Shown here piece after piece: positions 1 to 6,510 of a DNA stretch of 15,063 bases (position 1 is the stretch's first letter; the number at the start of each line of letters is the position of its first letter). Origin of the DNA: Alphaproteobacteria bacterium (lineage in GTDB: Bacteria > Pseudomonadota > Alphaproteobacteria > Rickettsiales > JAFLCR01); NCBI GenBank assembly GCA_017302755.1, contig JAFLCR010000002.1, forward strand, positions 1 to 15,063. Direction: 5' to 3'. Both the position numbers and the translations under genes were made by a program. Under the pieces are notes generated by a model, which was given only the letters and a program-made list of their open reading frames with translations, had not been told where the DNA came from and did no database searches.

Positions 1-1
1 C

Positions 2-454
2 ACTTACCAGGTGCTTCCCCAGTACCAGGTGACGGAAATCAACTGCTCGGATAATACGGGCGAAAGCCAGCTTCTTGGCGCGATTCTCGGGGGCGTTGCG
101 GGCGGCGTGCTAGGGAACCAGTTTGGAAAAGGCAAGGGAAACGATGCCGCCACCATCGGCGGGGCGCTGGCCGGGCTTCTCGTCGGCTCCAATATCGGCA
201 CTGCTTTTGCCACGCCTCTGGATCAGCGCTGCGCTGGCTATGCCCTGGAAACGGCCAAAACCGGCAGCCAGATCGCCTGGCAGAATCCCGACAGCCAGGA
301 TACCTACGCGATCGTGCCGACCAAAACCTATTCCCAGGAAGGCCGTTACTGCCGCGAGTATCAAAGCGTGTCCAGCATCGGAGGCCGCAACCGCCAGACT
401 TACGGCACGGCCTGCCGCCAACCGGACGGAAGCTGGGAGATTGTCAGCCAATAG
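2..454 (+). CDS. Glycine-zipper / 17 kDa surface-antigen-domain envelope protein, 5' partial
   Basis: The frame is open to the left edge, so the real start and any signal peptide lie outside the window; the first GTG at 11 is probably internal. The visible N-terminal part has a glycine zipper (LLGAILGGVAGGVLGNQFG, then GGALAGLLVGSNIG), the pattern of the Rick_17kDa_Anti / Gly-zipper 2TM family. The C-terminal half fits the outer-membrane 17 kDa antigen domain: LDQRCAGYALETA, WQNPDS, GRYCREYQ, IGG and GTACRQPDGSWEIV, with two cysteines in the last third. Proteins of this kind are small envelope proteins, often lipoproteins, of alphaproteobacteria; their molecular role is poorly defined. The gene ends 6 bp before the stop of the convergent HEAT-repeat gene. 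Family assignment is firm; function and exact localisation are inference. Confidence 0.85.
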   Translation, partial: TYQVLPQYQVTEINCSDNTGESQLLGAILGGVAGGVLGNQFGKGKGNDAATIGGALAGLLVGSNIGTAFATPLDQRCAGYALETAKTGSQIAWQNPDSQDTYAIVPTKTYSQEGRYCREYQSVSSIGGRNRQTYGTACRQPDGSWEIVSQ

Positions 455-460
455 CGGAAG

Positions 461-1573
461 CTAAAATCCCTTTTCAGCAAACTCTTCAGCGAGTTTCTTT
501 GCCTCGGGAGTACCAATCGAACCCAGGGCGGAAATGGCGGACATGCGGTCGTTTCTGCCCTTGGGATTGGTTCCCATTTCCTTCAGCGTGGGAATGGCTT
601 CTTCCAGCTTCAGATACCCCACCGCCAGCGCTGCTGACATGCGGACCAGGTCGGAGGAGTCGCTAAGCAGTTTGATAATGTCGGCGCTATAAGGCTTTGC
701 CTCCGCCCCGAACTTGCCGAGCGCATAGACGGCACTGGAACGTATGTCGTCTTCCTTGTCCTTGAGCGCCCCGGCGGCGACGGGCGCGGCCTGTTTGGCT
801 GCAAGCTCACCGAAGTCGCCCAGGGCTTTCAAGTAGTATTCTTTCAGGGAATTGCCGCTGTTCGGCTTGCCCAGTTGGTCGATCATTTCCGCAATGCCCG
901 CGGTGCCGTGTTCCTTCATGGTGGCCAGCGCCCCTGCCGCGTAAATACGCACCCAGTCGTCTTCGTCCTTCAAACCCTTGAGCAGGGAGGCGGCGACGGC
1001 TTCGGTATGCACGCCGATGCGCGACAGCGCGCTGGCCGCTTCACGGCGTGCCTTGGCGTTGGTATCGCTTTCCACCTGTTTCGCCAGATCAGGGGCGGCT
1101 TCCGCGGAGGCTTCCCCCAACAGCCCGAGGGCGCTGGCGGCGCCGGTGCGGACGAAAGCTTCCTGATCCTGCAGCGCGGTGCGCAGGGCGGGAATGGCGT
1201 CAACCGCCTTCATCCATGCCAGATTAAGGGCGGCGGAATAGCGCACATATTGGTTATCCGACGTATCCTGAAGCACCGCGAGATATACGGGGATGGCTGC
1301 TTCGCTCTTGCGGTCGCGCAACGCGCCGGAAGCAGCGCTGCGGATGCGGTGGTGCAATTCCTTATTGGCCAGCGTTTCGAGCAGCGTCTTTTCACTGTCA
1401 GCATCATGCTGCTTGCCGAGCGCTTCCATTTCCGCCGCGCGGGCATTAACCGTCTTGCGCTTGGCGTCGTTCATTAAGTGCGGATCGCTGGCATCCAGCG
1501 TAGTGTCTGCGGACAACGCGGGCTGGAAGGCGAAGAGCAGGGCGAAAAGCGGAATCAGGTGGCGCAGCGTCAT
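461..1573 (-). CDS. Secreted HEAT-repeat protein
   Basis: A 370-residue protein. Residues 1-22 look like a Sec signal peptide: MTLR, a hydrophobic LIPLFALLFAF core, then ALSA before Asp23, a good signal peptidase I site. The rest, from about residue 60 to 365, is a run of roughly eight HEAT/PBS-lyase-type helical pairs, each with a pattern like VRYSAALNLAWM, VRTGAASALGLLG, VRIYAAGALATM, IRSSAVYALGKFG or VRMSAALAVGYL. Such repeats make a solenoid for protein binding; no catalytic domain is seen. I chose the ATG at 1573 over the in-frame start at 1657 because it is preceded by GAGG with about 5 nt spacing, begins the signal peptide, and lies 10 bp after the ubiD stop rather than deep inside ubiD. 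The two genes probably share a transcript. The partner bound in the periplasm is unknown. Confidence 0.8.
   Translation of the reverse strand: MTLRHLIPLFALLFAFQPALSADTTLDASDPHLMNDAKRKTVNARAAEMEALGKQHDADSEKTLLETLANKELHHRIRSAASGALRDRKSEAAIPVYLAVLQDTSDNQYVRYSAALNLAWMKAVDAIPALRTALQDQEAFVRTGAASALGLLGEASAEAAPDLAKQVESDTNAKARREAASALSRIGVHTEAVAASLLKGLKDEDDWVRIYAAGALATMKEHGTAGIAEMIDQLGKPNSGNSLKEYYLKALGDFGELAAKQAAPVAAGALKDKEDDIRSSAVYALGKFGAEAKPYSADIIKLLSDSSDLVRMSAALAVGYLKLEEAIPTLKEMGTNPKGRNDRMSAISALGSIGTPEAKKLAEEFAEKGF
479..500 (+). terminator. Weak candidate terminator for the 17 kDa-antigen gene
   Basis: AAACTC (479-484), a 6-nt loop and GAGTTT (491-496) form a perfect 6-bp stem followed by CTTT. It begins 24 nt after the stop at 454, inside the last codons of the convergent HEAT-repeat gene. 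The stem is AT-rich and the T-run is broken by a C, so termination would be weak at best. Confidence 0.3.
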
Positions 1574-1583
1574 GGGAGCCTCG

Positions 1584-3086
1584 TTATTTTGGTTTCCAAA
1601 TGGCTTTCCCGCTGCCGGGAAGACCATATTCCTGCCAGCGCGCCGTGACTTTGGCAATGGTTTCCTCGTCCATCCGGATTTCCTTGCCCCATTCGCGCTT
1701 GGTTTCGGGGGGAAGCTTGTTGGTGGCGTCCAGCCCCATCTTGCCTCCGAGGCCGGATTCTGGGGAGGCGAAGTCCAGGTAGTCGATGGGCGTGTTCTCG
1801 ACCAGTAACGTGTCGCGCACCGGGTCCATGCGGGTGGAGATGGCCCAGATGACGTCTTTCCAGTCGCGGCAGTTGATGTCGTCGTCCACCACGATCACGA
1901 ATTTCGTGTAGACGAACTGCCGCAGGAAACTCCACACGCCCATCATGATGCGCTTGGCATGGCCGGGATAGGCCTTGCGGATCGATACCACCGCCACGCG
2001 GTAGGAGCACCCCTCCGGCGGCAGCCAAAAATCGACGATCTCCGGGAATTGCTGCTGGAGCAGGGGAATGAACACTTCGTTCAGCGCTTCGCCCAGCACC
2101 GACGGCTCATCCGGCGGGCGGCCGGTGTAAGTGGAGAGGTAGATGGGGTTGCTCCGCATCGTGATGGCGGAGATGGTGAATACCGGAAACTGCTCCACCG
2201 AGTTGTAATAACCCGTATGGTCGCCATACGGGCCTTCGTCGCCGTAATCGGTGAGGCTGACATGACCCTCAAGCACGATCTCGGCCTCGGCGGGCACTTT
2301 GAGGGGCACGGTCTTGCAATCCACCAGTTCCACCTTCGCCCCGCGCAGTAGCCCAGCGAACTGGTATTCAGACAGCGTATCCGGCACAGGGGTGACGGCG
2401 GCGAGGATCGTGCCCGGATCGGCGCCGATGATGGCGGCGGCGGGCAGGGGTTCAGAATGTTGCTTCGCCCAGCGCGCATGATGCTGCGCTCCGCCGCGAT
2501 GCTTCAGCCAACGCATGAGCGTGGTGTTTTTGCCCGTCACCTGCATGCGGTAGATGCCTAGGTTGTAATTATCCTCGCGCTTATCCGACGGCCCCTTGGT
2601 CACTACCAGCGGCCAGGTGATGAGCGGCGCTGGTTCGCCCGGCCAGCAAGTCTGGATGGGGAGTTTGGAAAGGTCGATATCATCCCCTTTCAGCACGATC
2701 TCCTGGCACGGCGCCTTGCCGACGGTTTTCGGCTTCATGCTCATCACGGTTTTGACAAGCGGCAGCATCTCCATCGCCTCGCGCCAGCCGCCGGGTGGCT
2801 CGGGCTGCTTGAGGAAGGCGAGCGTCTCGCCGATTTCCCGAAGCTCCTCCGGCCTTCTGCCCATGCCCAGCGCCACGCGTTCCACCGTGCCGAACAAGTT
2901 GACCAGCACCGGCATGTCGTGACCCTCGACCTTCTCGAACAACACCGCCGGCCCGCCTTCTGCCATGAGGCGGGTCTGGATTTCGGTCATTTCTAGAAAC
3001 GGCGAGACGGGTTTGGAAACCCGGGAAAGCAGCGAAGATGCTTCCAGTGTCTGCAAAAAGTCACGGAGAGAAGAATAAGCGGTCAC
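1584..3086 (-). CDS. ubiD: UbiD-family decarboxylase (3-octaprenyl-4-hydroxybenzoate carboxy-lyase type)
   Basis: At 500 residues this has the usual length of UbiD, the prenyl-FMN-dependent enzyme that removes the carboxyl group of 3-polyprenyl-4-hydroxybenzoate in ubiquinone synthesis. Visible family marks are NLGIYRMQV (Asn175, Arg180), the LKHRGGAQHH stretch (195-204), DYGDEGPYGDHTGYY (280-294) holding the acidic residues expected near the cofactor and metal, STYTGRPPDEPS (318-329) and VVVDDDIN (398-405). The start codon is GTG at 3086, with GAGGA about 5 nt upstream. The cofactor-making partner UbiX is not in the window. UbiD relatives decarboxylate many aromatic and unsaturated acids; the overall match is to the classical ubiquinone type, but substrate is inferred. 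A CATAAT (minus strand, 3115-3110) would make a plausible -10 element. The HEAT-repeat gene follows after 10 bp. Confidence 0.92.
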   Translation of the reverse strand: MTAYSSLRDFLQTLEASSLLSRVSKPVSPFLEMTEIQTRLMAEGGPAVLFEKVEGHDMPVLVNLFGTVERVALGMGRRPEELREIGETLAFLKQPEPPGGWREAMEMLPLVKTVMSMKPKTVGKAPCQEIVLKGDDIDLSKLPIQTCWPGEPAPLITWPLVVTKGPSDKREDNYNLGIYRMQVTGKNTTLMRWLKHRGGAQHHARWAKQHSEPLPAAAIIGADPGTILAAVTPVPDTLSEYQFAGLLRGAKVELVDCKTVPLKVPAEAEIVLEGHVSLTDYGDEGPYGDHTGYYNSVEQFPVFTISAITMRSNPIYLSTYTGRPPDEPSVLGEALNEVFIPLLQQQFPEIVDFWLPPEGCSYRVAVVSIRKAYPGHAKRIMMGVWSFLRQFVYTKFVIVVDDDINCRDWKDVIWAISTRMDPVRDTLLVENTPIDYLDFASPESGLGGKMGLDATNKLPPETKREWGKEIRMDEETIAKVTARWQEYGLPGSGKAIWKPK

Positions 3087-3094
3087 GGCATCCT

Positions 3095-3126
3095 CGCGGG
3101 CGGAAATTCATTATGCTTAGCCCGCG
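3095..3126. promoter_or_regulatory. Perfect 7-bp inverted repeat in the ubiD leader
   Basis: CGCGGGC (3095-3101) and GCCCGCG (3120-3126) are exact reverse complements separated by 18 nt. Read on the minus strand, the arm nearer ubiD ends directly in the GAGGA ribosome-binding site, and the spacer contains the CATAAT candidate -10. It could be an operator pair about 25 bp centre to centre, or an RNA hairpin next to the ribosome-binding site if transcription starts further upstream. The symmetry is seen; any function is inferred. Confidence 0.35.
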
Positions 3127-3177
3127 TGGATAGAAAAGTGTTTTGTTAAGCTATTGAACGGCATTAAAATGCGCCCG

Positions 3178-3207
3178 AAAAGCACATAAGTGCGCCGTTT
3201 TTAACGG
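3178..3207 (-). terminator. Candidate terminator after the AT-rich kinase-like gene
   Basis: Reading the minus strand, a 5-bp hairpin CCGTT/AACGG (3207-3195, loop AAA) spans the stop codon. It is followed by GCAC-TTAT-GTGC (3193-3182) and then TTTT (3181-3178). Both stems are short and the T-run is only four, so it would be weak. Confidence 0.35.
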
Positions 3208-4757
3208 GCAAGGGATGAAGGAGGGGGCGACTGTCGGCTTAGCCAGTAAGGCAGTGTGTTTCCTTCCTCCGGAAGGCTTTCCCGTGCAGCCAAGGCAAGC
3301 GTATCAACATCATTGATATCTTGAACCTGAACTCCGTTGCACGCTAAAATATTTGTGGCGTTACGTGCGAGATCCTCACGATATCTTGGAAAGGCAGCAA
3401 GCGCGGCGTCGAATCGGCGTTGGATTTCTGTATTGTCCGGTACAATTCGTCCTCTTTCGCTTTCAACTTCTGAAAATATTTCTCTGACTTTTTCATCTGT
3501 AAGAGAAGCGATAGGCTTGTGTCTTTGTTCTATGATGTTTAGCGCCTGCTCAATGGCTTGAGAATTACCCGAAGTAACAACATTATACAAAGCCATCAAG
3601 GAACTCAGCGTGGGATCCTGAGATGTATCACCGGAAGTGCTGGGAAGATATTTGTGAGGAGCAAAATATACAGACGGAAAGAATTCTTCCAACATGCGTT
3701 GGCAAAAGGCGCAAGCAAGTAGATCTTCCGGCGTTAAACGCTGGTCTGCGACATTGCCGGGATAAATACTGAGCGCGCCATCAGGCATGAGGGGGCGCAT
3801 GAAATCCGTATCAAGCAAAACCATGTATCTTTCGCGGTCATGAAAGAAATATCCAAACGTTTTCTGATCGGATTCATAATCAAAAGTCAGGCCAAATCGG
3901 TTTAATATGTATTTTATTTGTAGCGCCTCCATATAATCAAATTCATCTTTTTCTACTGTCTCGCATGGAACAATAGTCGGGGACGATGTAGTATAAAGCT
4001 TTCCAATTGAAACTACCTCGTACGGAACCAGAGTCGCCCCAAGAATCAGGGGTTGTGCCATGAAAAATCTTCGCACATCTTCCGGCCTTGCTCTGGGAAT
4101 AATCTGCACATGCGCTTCATCCCCGCCGCCTTTTCTGACTTCTTCATCAGCGCCTATTTTATAGACAACGCCATCACGCTCGTAAGCCGTAGCAAAATTT
4201 CCTTCACCTAAGAGATTGATTCCGCGCTCGGGAGTTACGCCTAAATAAGTCAGCGCCAAAGCAGCAATCTCTGGAGTATTTACATGGTTATCTCCAAACA
4301 TGTGGCGCCTGCTGTCGGCGCTATCTATAGCCTTGCGGATTTCCTGCATGGCTATGCTTGGATTGCTGGCGGCTTTAGCTCTTTCAATGATTATTTCGGA
4401 AAGCCACGAGGAATCTTCTAATATGGAGAGATCAAGAACATCGGCGTTGTGGCAATTTGGGATAATCGCTTCCCGCGAGTTATAGTAAAAATAATATGGG
4501 ATATTGGCAATAAAGCCGTATAGCTGAGTTAAATTTTCTTCTAAAGGAATATTATCCTCATCAACAAGAAAATTTCTTTGAATGCCATAAAGTTTTGCAT
4601 TAGGAAGAATATAGTTAACAAAGGATTCAATGGGGGAATCTGAAAATAAAGGTCTAATGAGATCAGAAATTTCTCCTGTTCTTAGAAGTGCGCCCAGATC
4701 GTCCTGCGCTCTTTCCAATAAGTCTTCAAATGCCCACTGACTTTTTTGGTCCCACAT
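3201..4757 (-). CDS. Uncharacterised 518-residue protein with a kinase-like nucleotide-binding loop
   Basis: I do not recognise the whole protein. Residues 180-201 read INLLGEGNFATAY, then ERDG and VVYKI. This is the shape of a protein-kinase glycine-rich loop followed about 16 residues later by the ATP-anchoring lysine (Lys200), with the short spacing of atypical bacterial kinases. Further on, a helical stretch (about 270-290) is followed by FFHDRERYMVLLDTDF (304-319) with acidic residues 316 and 318, which could be a divergent catalytic or metal-binding segment. No clear HxD...N catalytic loop is visible, so activity is uncertain. Residues 1-170 and 380-518 have no recognisable domain. No signal peptide or membrane segment. 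A GTG at 4760 is possible, but ATG 4757 has AGGTG 5 nt upstream. The DNA is strikingly AT-rich: 18 of 60 bases are G or C at 4501-4560, against 36 of 60 at 2221-2280 in ubiD. This suggests transfer or a different selective regime. Confidence 0.7.
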   Translation of the reverse strand: MWDQKSQWAFEDLLERAQDDLGALLRTGEISDLIRPLFSDSPIESFVNYILPNAKLYGIQRNFLVDEDNIPLEENLTQLYGFIANIPYYFYYNSREAIIPNCHNADVLDLSILEDSSWLSEIIIERAKAASNPSIAMQEIRKAIDSADSRRHMFGDNHVNTPEIAALALTYLGVTPERGINLLGEGNFATAYERDGVVYKIGADEEVRKGGGDEAHVQIIPRARPEDVRRFFMAQPLILGATLVPYEVVSIGKLYTTSSPTIVPCETVEKDEFDYMEALQIKYILNRFGLTFDYESDQKTFGYFFHDRERYMVLLDTDFMRPLMPDGALSIYPGNVADQRLTPEDLLACAFCQRMLEEFFPSVYFAPHKYLPSTSGDTSQDPTLSSLMALYNVVTSGNSQAIEQALNIIEQRHKPIASLTDEKVREIFSEVESERGRIVPDNTEIQRRFDAALAAFPRYREDLARNATNILACNGVQVQDINDVDTLALAARESLPEEGNTLPYWLSRQSPPPSSLAR

Positions 4758-4820
4758 CACGACACCTACCTAACCACTGTTACAACAAACACTTTAATCA
4801 AATACCGTTAAGTATTCTTT

Positions 4821-4873
4821 ACACTTATGCATGCCTTCTAAGAGGCTCCTTTAGTTGTTCTAAACACTTATGC
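4821..4873. repeat. Direct repeat ACACTTATGC upstream of the kinase-like gene
   Basis: The 10-mer ACACTTATGC occurs at 4821-4830 and 4864-4873, 43 bp apart start to start (close to four helical turns). It lies in the AT-rich 130-bp gap between tadA and the kinase-like gene, and the spacing suits a regulator site pair. The core 8-mer CACTTATG recurs in inverted orientation at 3185-3192, just beyond the other end of the same gene. A further ACACTTT is at 4789-4795. No clear -35/-10 pair could be fixed in this gap. Confidence 0.4.
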
Positions 4874-4887
4874 TAGCCCTCTTTATA

Positions 4888-5355
4888 TCAGGCCGTTCCA
4901 TGCCGCAGTGCGGCAAAAAATTTCCGAAGCATTTCGTTGCTTTCCTGTTCCATGCGGCCGCCGTATACCTCGGGTGAGTGATGGCATGTTGTTTGCTGAA
5001 AAAACCGACCTCCATGTTCTACTCCACCGCTCTTGGTGTCATAGGCTCCAAAATATAGACGGCGGATTCTTGAGAAGCTGATTACACCCGCGCACATAGC
5101 GCATGGCTCCAGCGTTACATAGAGGTCGCAATGCGGAATTCGCGGGGACGCCAGTTTTTGGCATGCCTCCCGTATGGCTAGAAGCTCGGCATGCGCCGTA
5201 GGGTCGTGGAGTTCCTCGGTGCGGTTTCCGGCGCGGGCAATTACCGCTCCGTTTTCCACGACCACCGCTCCCACGGGCACTTCGCCGCGCGCGGCGGCGG
5301 CGCGAGCCTCCTCCAACGCCAGGGCCATAAAAGAGGCGGAAGAGTCATCAGGCAT
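4888..5355 (-). CDS. tadA: tRNA-specific adenosine deaminase TadA
   Basis: A 155-residue cytidine-deaminase-fold protein matching TadA, which converts the wobble adenosine 34 of tRNA-Arg(ACG) to inosine and is normally essential. The zinc and catalytic motifs are complete: THAE-type DPTAHAELLAIREA with His55 and Glu57, and LEPCAMCAGV with Cys85 and Cys88. The N-terminal EARAAAARGEVPVGAVVV and the DTKSGGVEH stretch are also typical. Length fits the family. The ATG at 5355 is used because the inner ATG at residue 10 has no ribosome-binding site; the signal for 5355 is itself weak. The gene is divergent from the 349-residue orphan, leaving about 105 bp for both promoters. It lies upstream of the kinase-like gene with a 130-bp gap, so co-transcription with that gene is not obvious. 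Confidence 0.95.
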   Translation of the reverse strand: MPDDSSASFMALALEEARAAAARGEVPVGAVVVENGAVIARAGNRTEELHDPTAHAELLAIREACQKLASPRIPHCDLYVTLEPCAMCAGVISFSRIRRLYFGAYDTKSGGVEHGGRFFQQTTCHHSPEVYGGRMEQESNEMLRKFFAALRHGTA

Positions 5356-5429
5356 AAAAATTCATAATTCTTCGCTGGAAAATGGAGTGGCTTTTCTTAT
5401 TCTACAAAGAAAAAACCAAAAGCAACAGC

Positions 5430-5463
5430 AAGGAGACTTCATGATCAGGGATGCAACGCTATG
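5430..5463 (+). promoter_or_regulatory. Strong ribosome-binding site followed by three out-of-phase ATGs
   Basis: AAGGAG (5430-5435) lies 5 nt before an ATG at 5441 that opens only a 26-codon frame ending at 5521. Further ATGs follow at 5451 (14 codons) and 5461, exactly 10 nt apart, so each is in a different frame. Only the third opens the long gene, with AGGG (5447-5450) at 10 nt spacing. The best Shine-Dalgarno site therefore serves a short overlapping frame rather than the main gene. Confidence 0.5.
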
Positions 5464-6510
5464 GTTATCACGAATATCGCCCCGCCAAGGGGTGAGGCCG
5501 TTCATGCGGCGGATTATCTAAAGCAATATGTGGACGAATCCCCAGCTTTTATAGAAGCGGCGCTGGCGTTGCTGAGTTCCGTGTCGGATGGCAACAAGCC
5601 GCTAGCCGTTTGCTTAAAAAGCTTGGGCGCCGACCCCGCGGGGGTGCGGTCATGGTGCGACGGGCTGGCTGATCTTGCGCAATGCCTGGATATCATTTCC
5701 AAGGACTATCATTTGCGCGCAGGCTCGTCTTATGGCGGTCAGCAGGATGTTTATCACCTTCACACCAAGCGGCCGATTGCCGCGGCGGCGGCAGAAAAAG
5801 ACCATCTGACTGCGATTCGTGATCTTCATGCTTTTTTTACCGAAGCGCATCACCGCCTGGAAGGCCACCCCGATGATCAATCCATGGCAGCGGCAGCCAT
5901 AAGGCAGCTCGAGGTGATGGAAGCATCTTTCCTTCAATTTCCGGATAAGGAGCACCTCAAACTTCTGGCAGGCTATCTTTGGGAGCCCCGGCGTTTTGTT
6001 GGCGGCGAAGCCGGATGTGAAGCGGAGCTTATCAGCGTGTTGCAGCAAACGGTGGATCAATTGCAACCTCTGCAAGATAGGTTGGAAGAAGCGGGCGGTG
6101 CGCTTGGCGACATCATTTCAAGAAGCGAGGATATTCTCCTGGGCACCATTCCCTCCTGCCTCCGTGCATTGACTGCGGTTATCCATGATATTCGCGCTTC
6201 TTCAGAAAGGCGATCCCTGGAAGGATGCCCGAATTTCCAGGTTTCTCATGTCGGCTATTATGAAAACCGTGGACAGCGCGACCGGTATCAAAGCGTGCAT
6301 TTCTGGTATGACGAGGTGGATCAGTGCCTGGGCATGCTTCAGGATTTTTCCAGCGAGTTCCACCGAAGTGTCAACGGCAATGCAGCCAGTCCCGATGTGC
6401 AACGTGTGGCTGGTGAAATTGGCCAGGCGGCGACAGGATTATTGAACTTATTTCAACAGGGAGCCTTGTTACATTTGGCCCAAACGGTGCCTCAGCCGAA
6501 ATCTTATTAA
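5461..6510 (+). CDS. Uncharacterised 349-residue helical protein
   Basis: I do not recognise this family. The protein is soluble-looking and mostly helical, with no signal peptide or membrane segment. Helix-rich stretches include ADYLKQYVDESPAFIEAALA (17-36), LVxQ-like ELISVLQQTVDQLQPLQDRL (189-208) and a C-terminal EIGQAATGLLNLFQQGALLH (319-338). Seven cysteines are scattered without a metal-site spacing. Coding character is good: GC-rich third positions like its neighbours and no competing frame of similar length. No start codon exists upstream in frame, so ATG 5461 is the only long start; see the unusual initiation region just before it. It diverges from tadA, and its TAA overlaps the pyrB stop within the shared TTAA at 6507-6510. 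Neither neighbour suggests a role. Confidence 0.75.
   Translation: MVITNIAPPRGEAVHAADYLKQYVDESPAFIEAALALLSSVSDGNKPLAVCLKSLGADPAGVRSWCDGLADLAQCLDIISKDYHLRAGSSYGGQQDVYHLHTKRPIAAAAAEKDHLTAIRDLHAFFTEAHHRLEGHPDDQSMAAAAIRQLEVMEASFLQFPDKEHLKLLAGYLWEPRRFVGGEAGCEAELISVLQQTVDQLQPLQDRLEEAGGALGDIISRSEDILLGTIPSCLRALTAVIHDIRASSERRSLEGCPNFQVSHVGYYENRGQRDRYQSVHFWYDEVDQCLGMLQDFSSEFHRSVNGNAASPDVQRVAGEIGQAATGLLNLFQQGALLHLAQTVPQPKSY

Noticed and set aside
4837..4855. Imperfect dyad CTAAGAGG / CTCCTTTAG in the tadA downstream gap
   Set aside because: The arms do not pair cleanly once aligned and no T-run follows, so it is not called as a terminator or operator.
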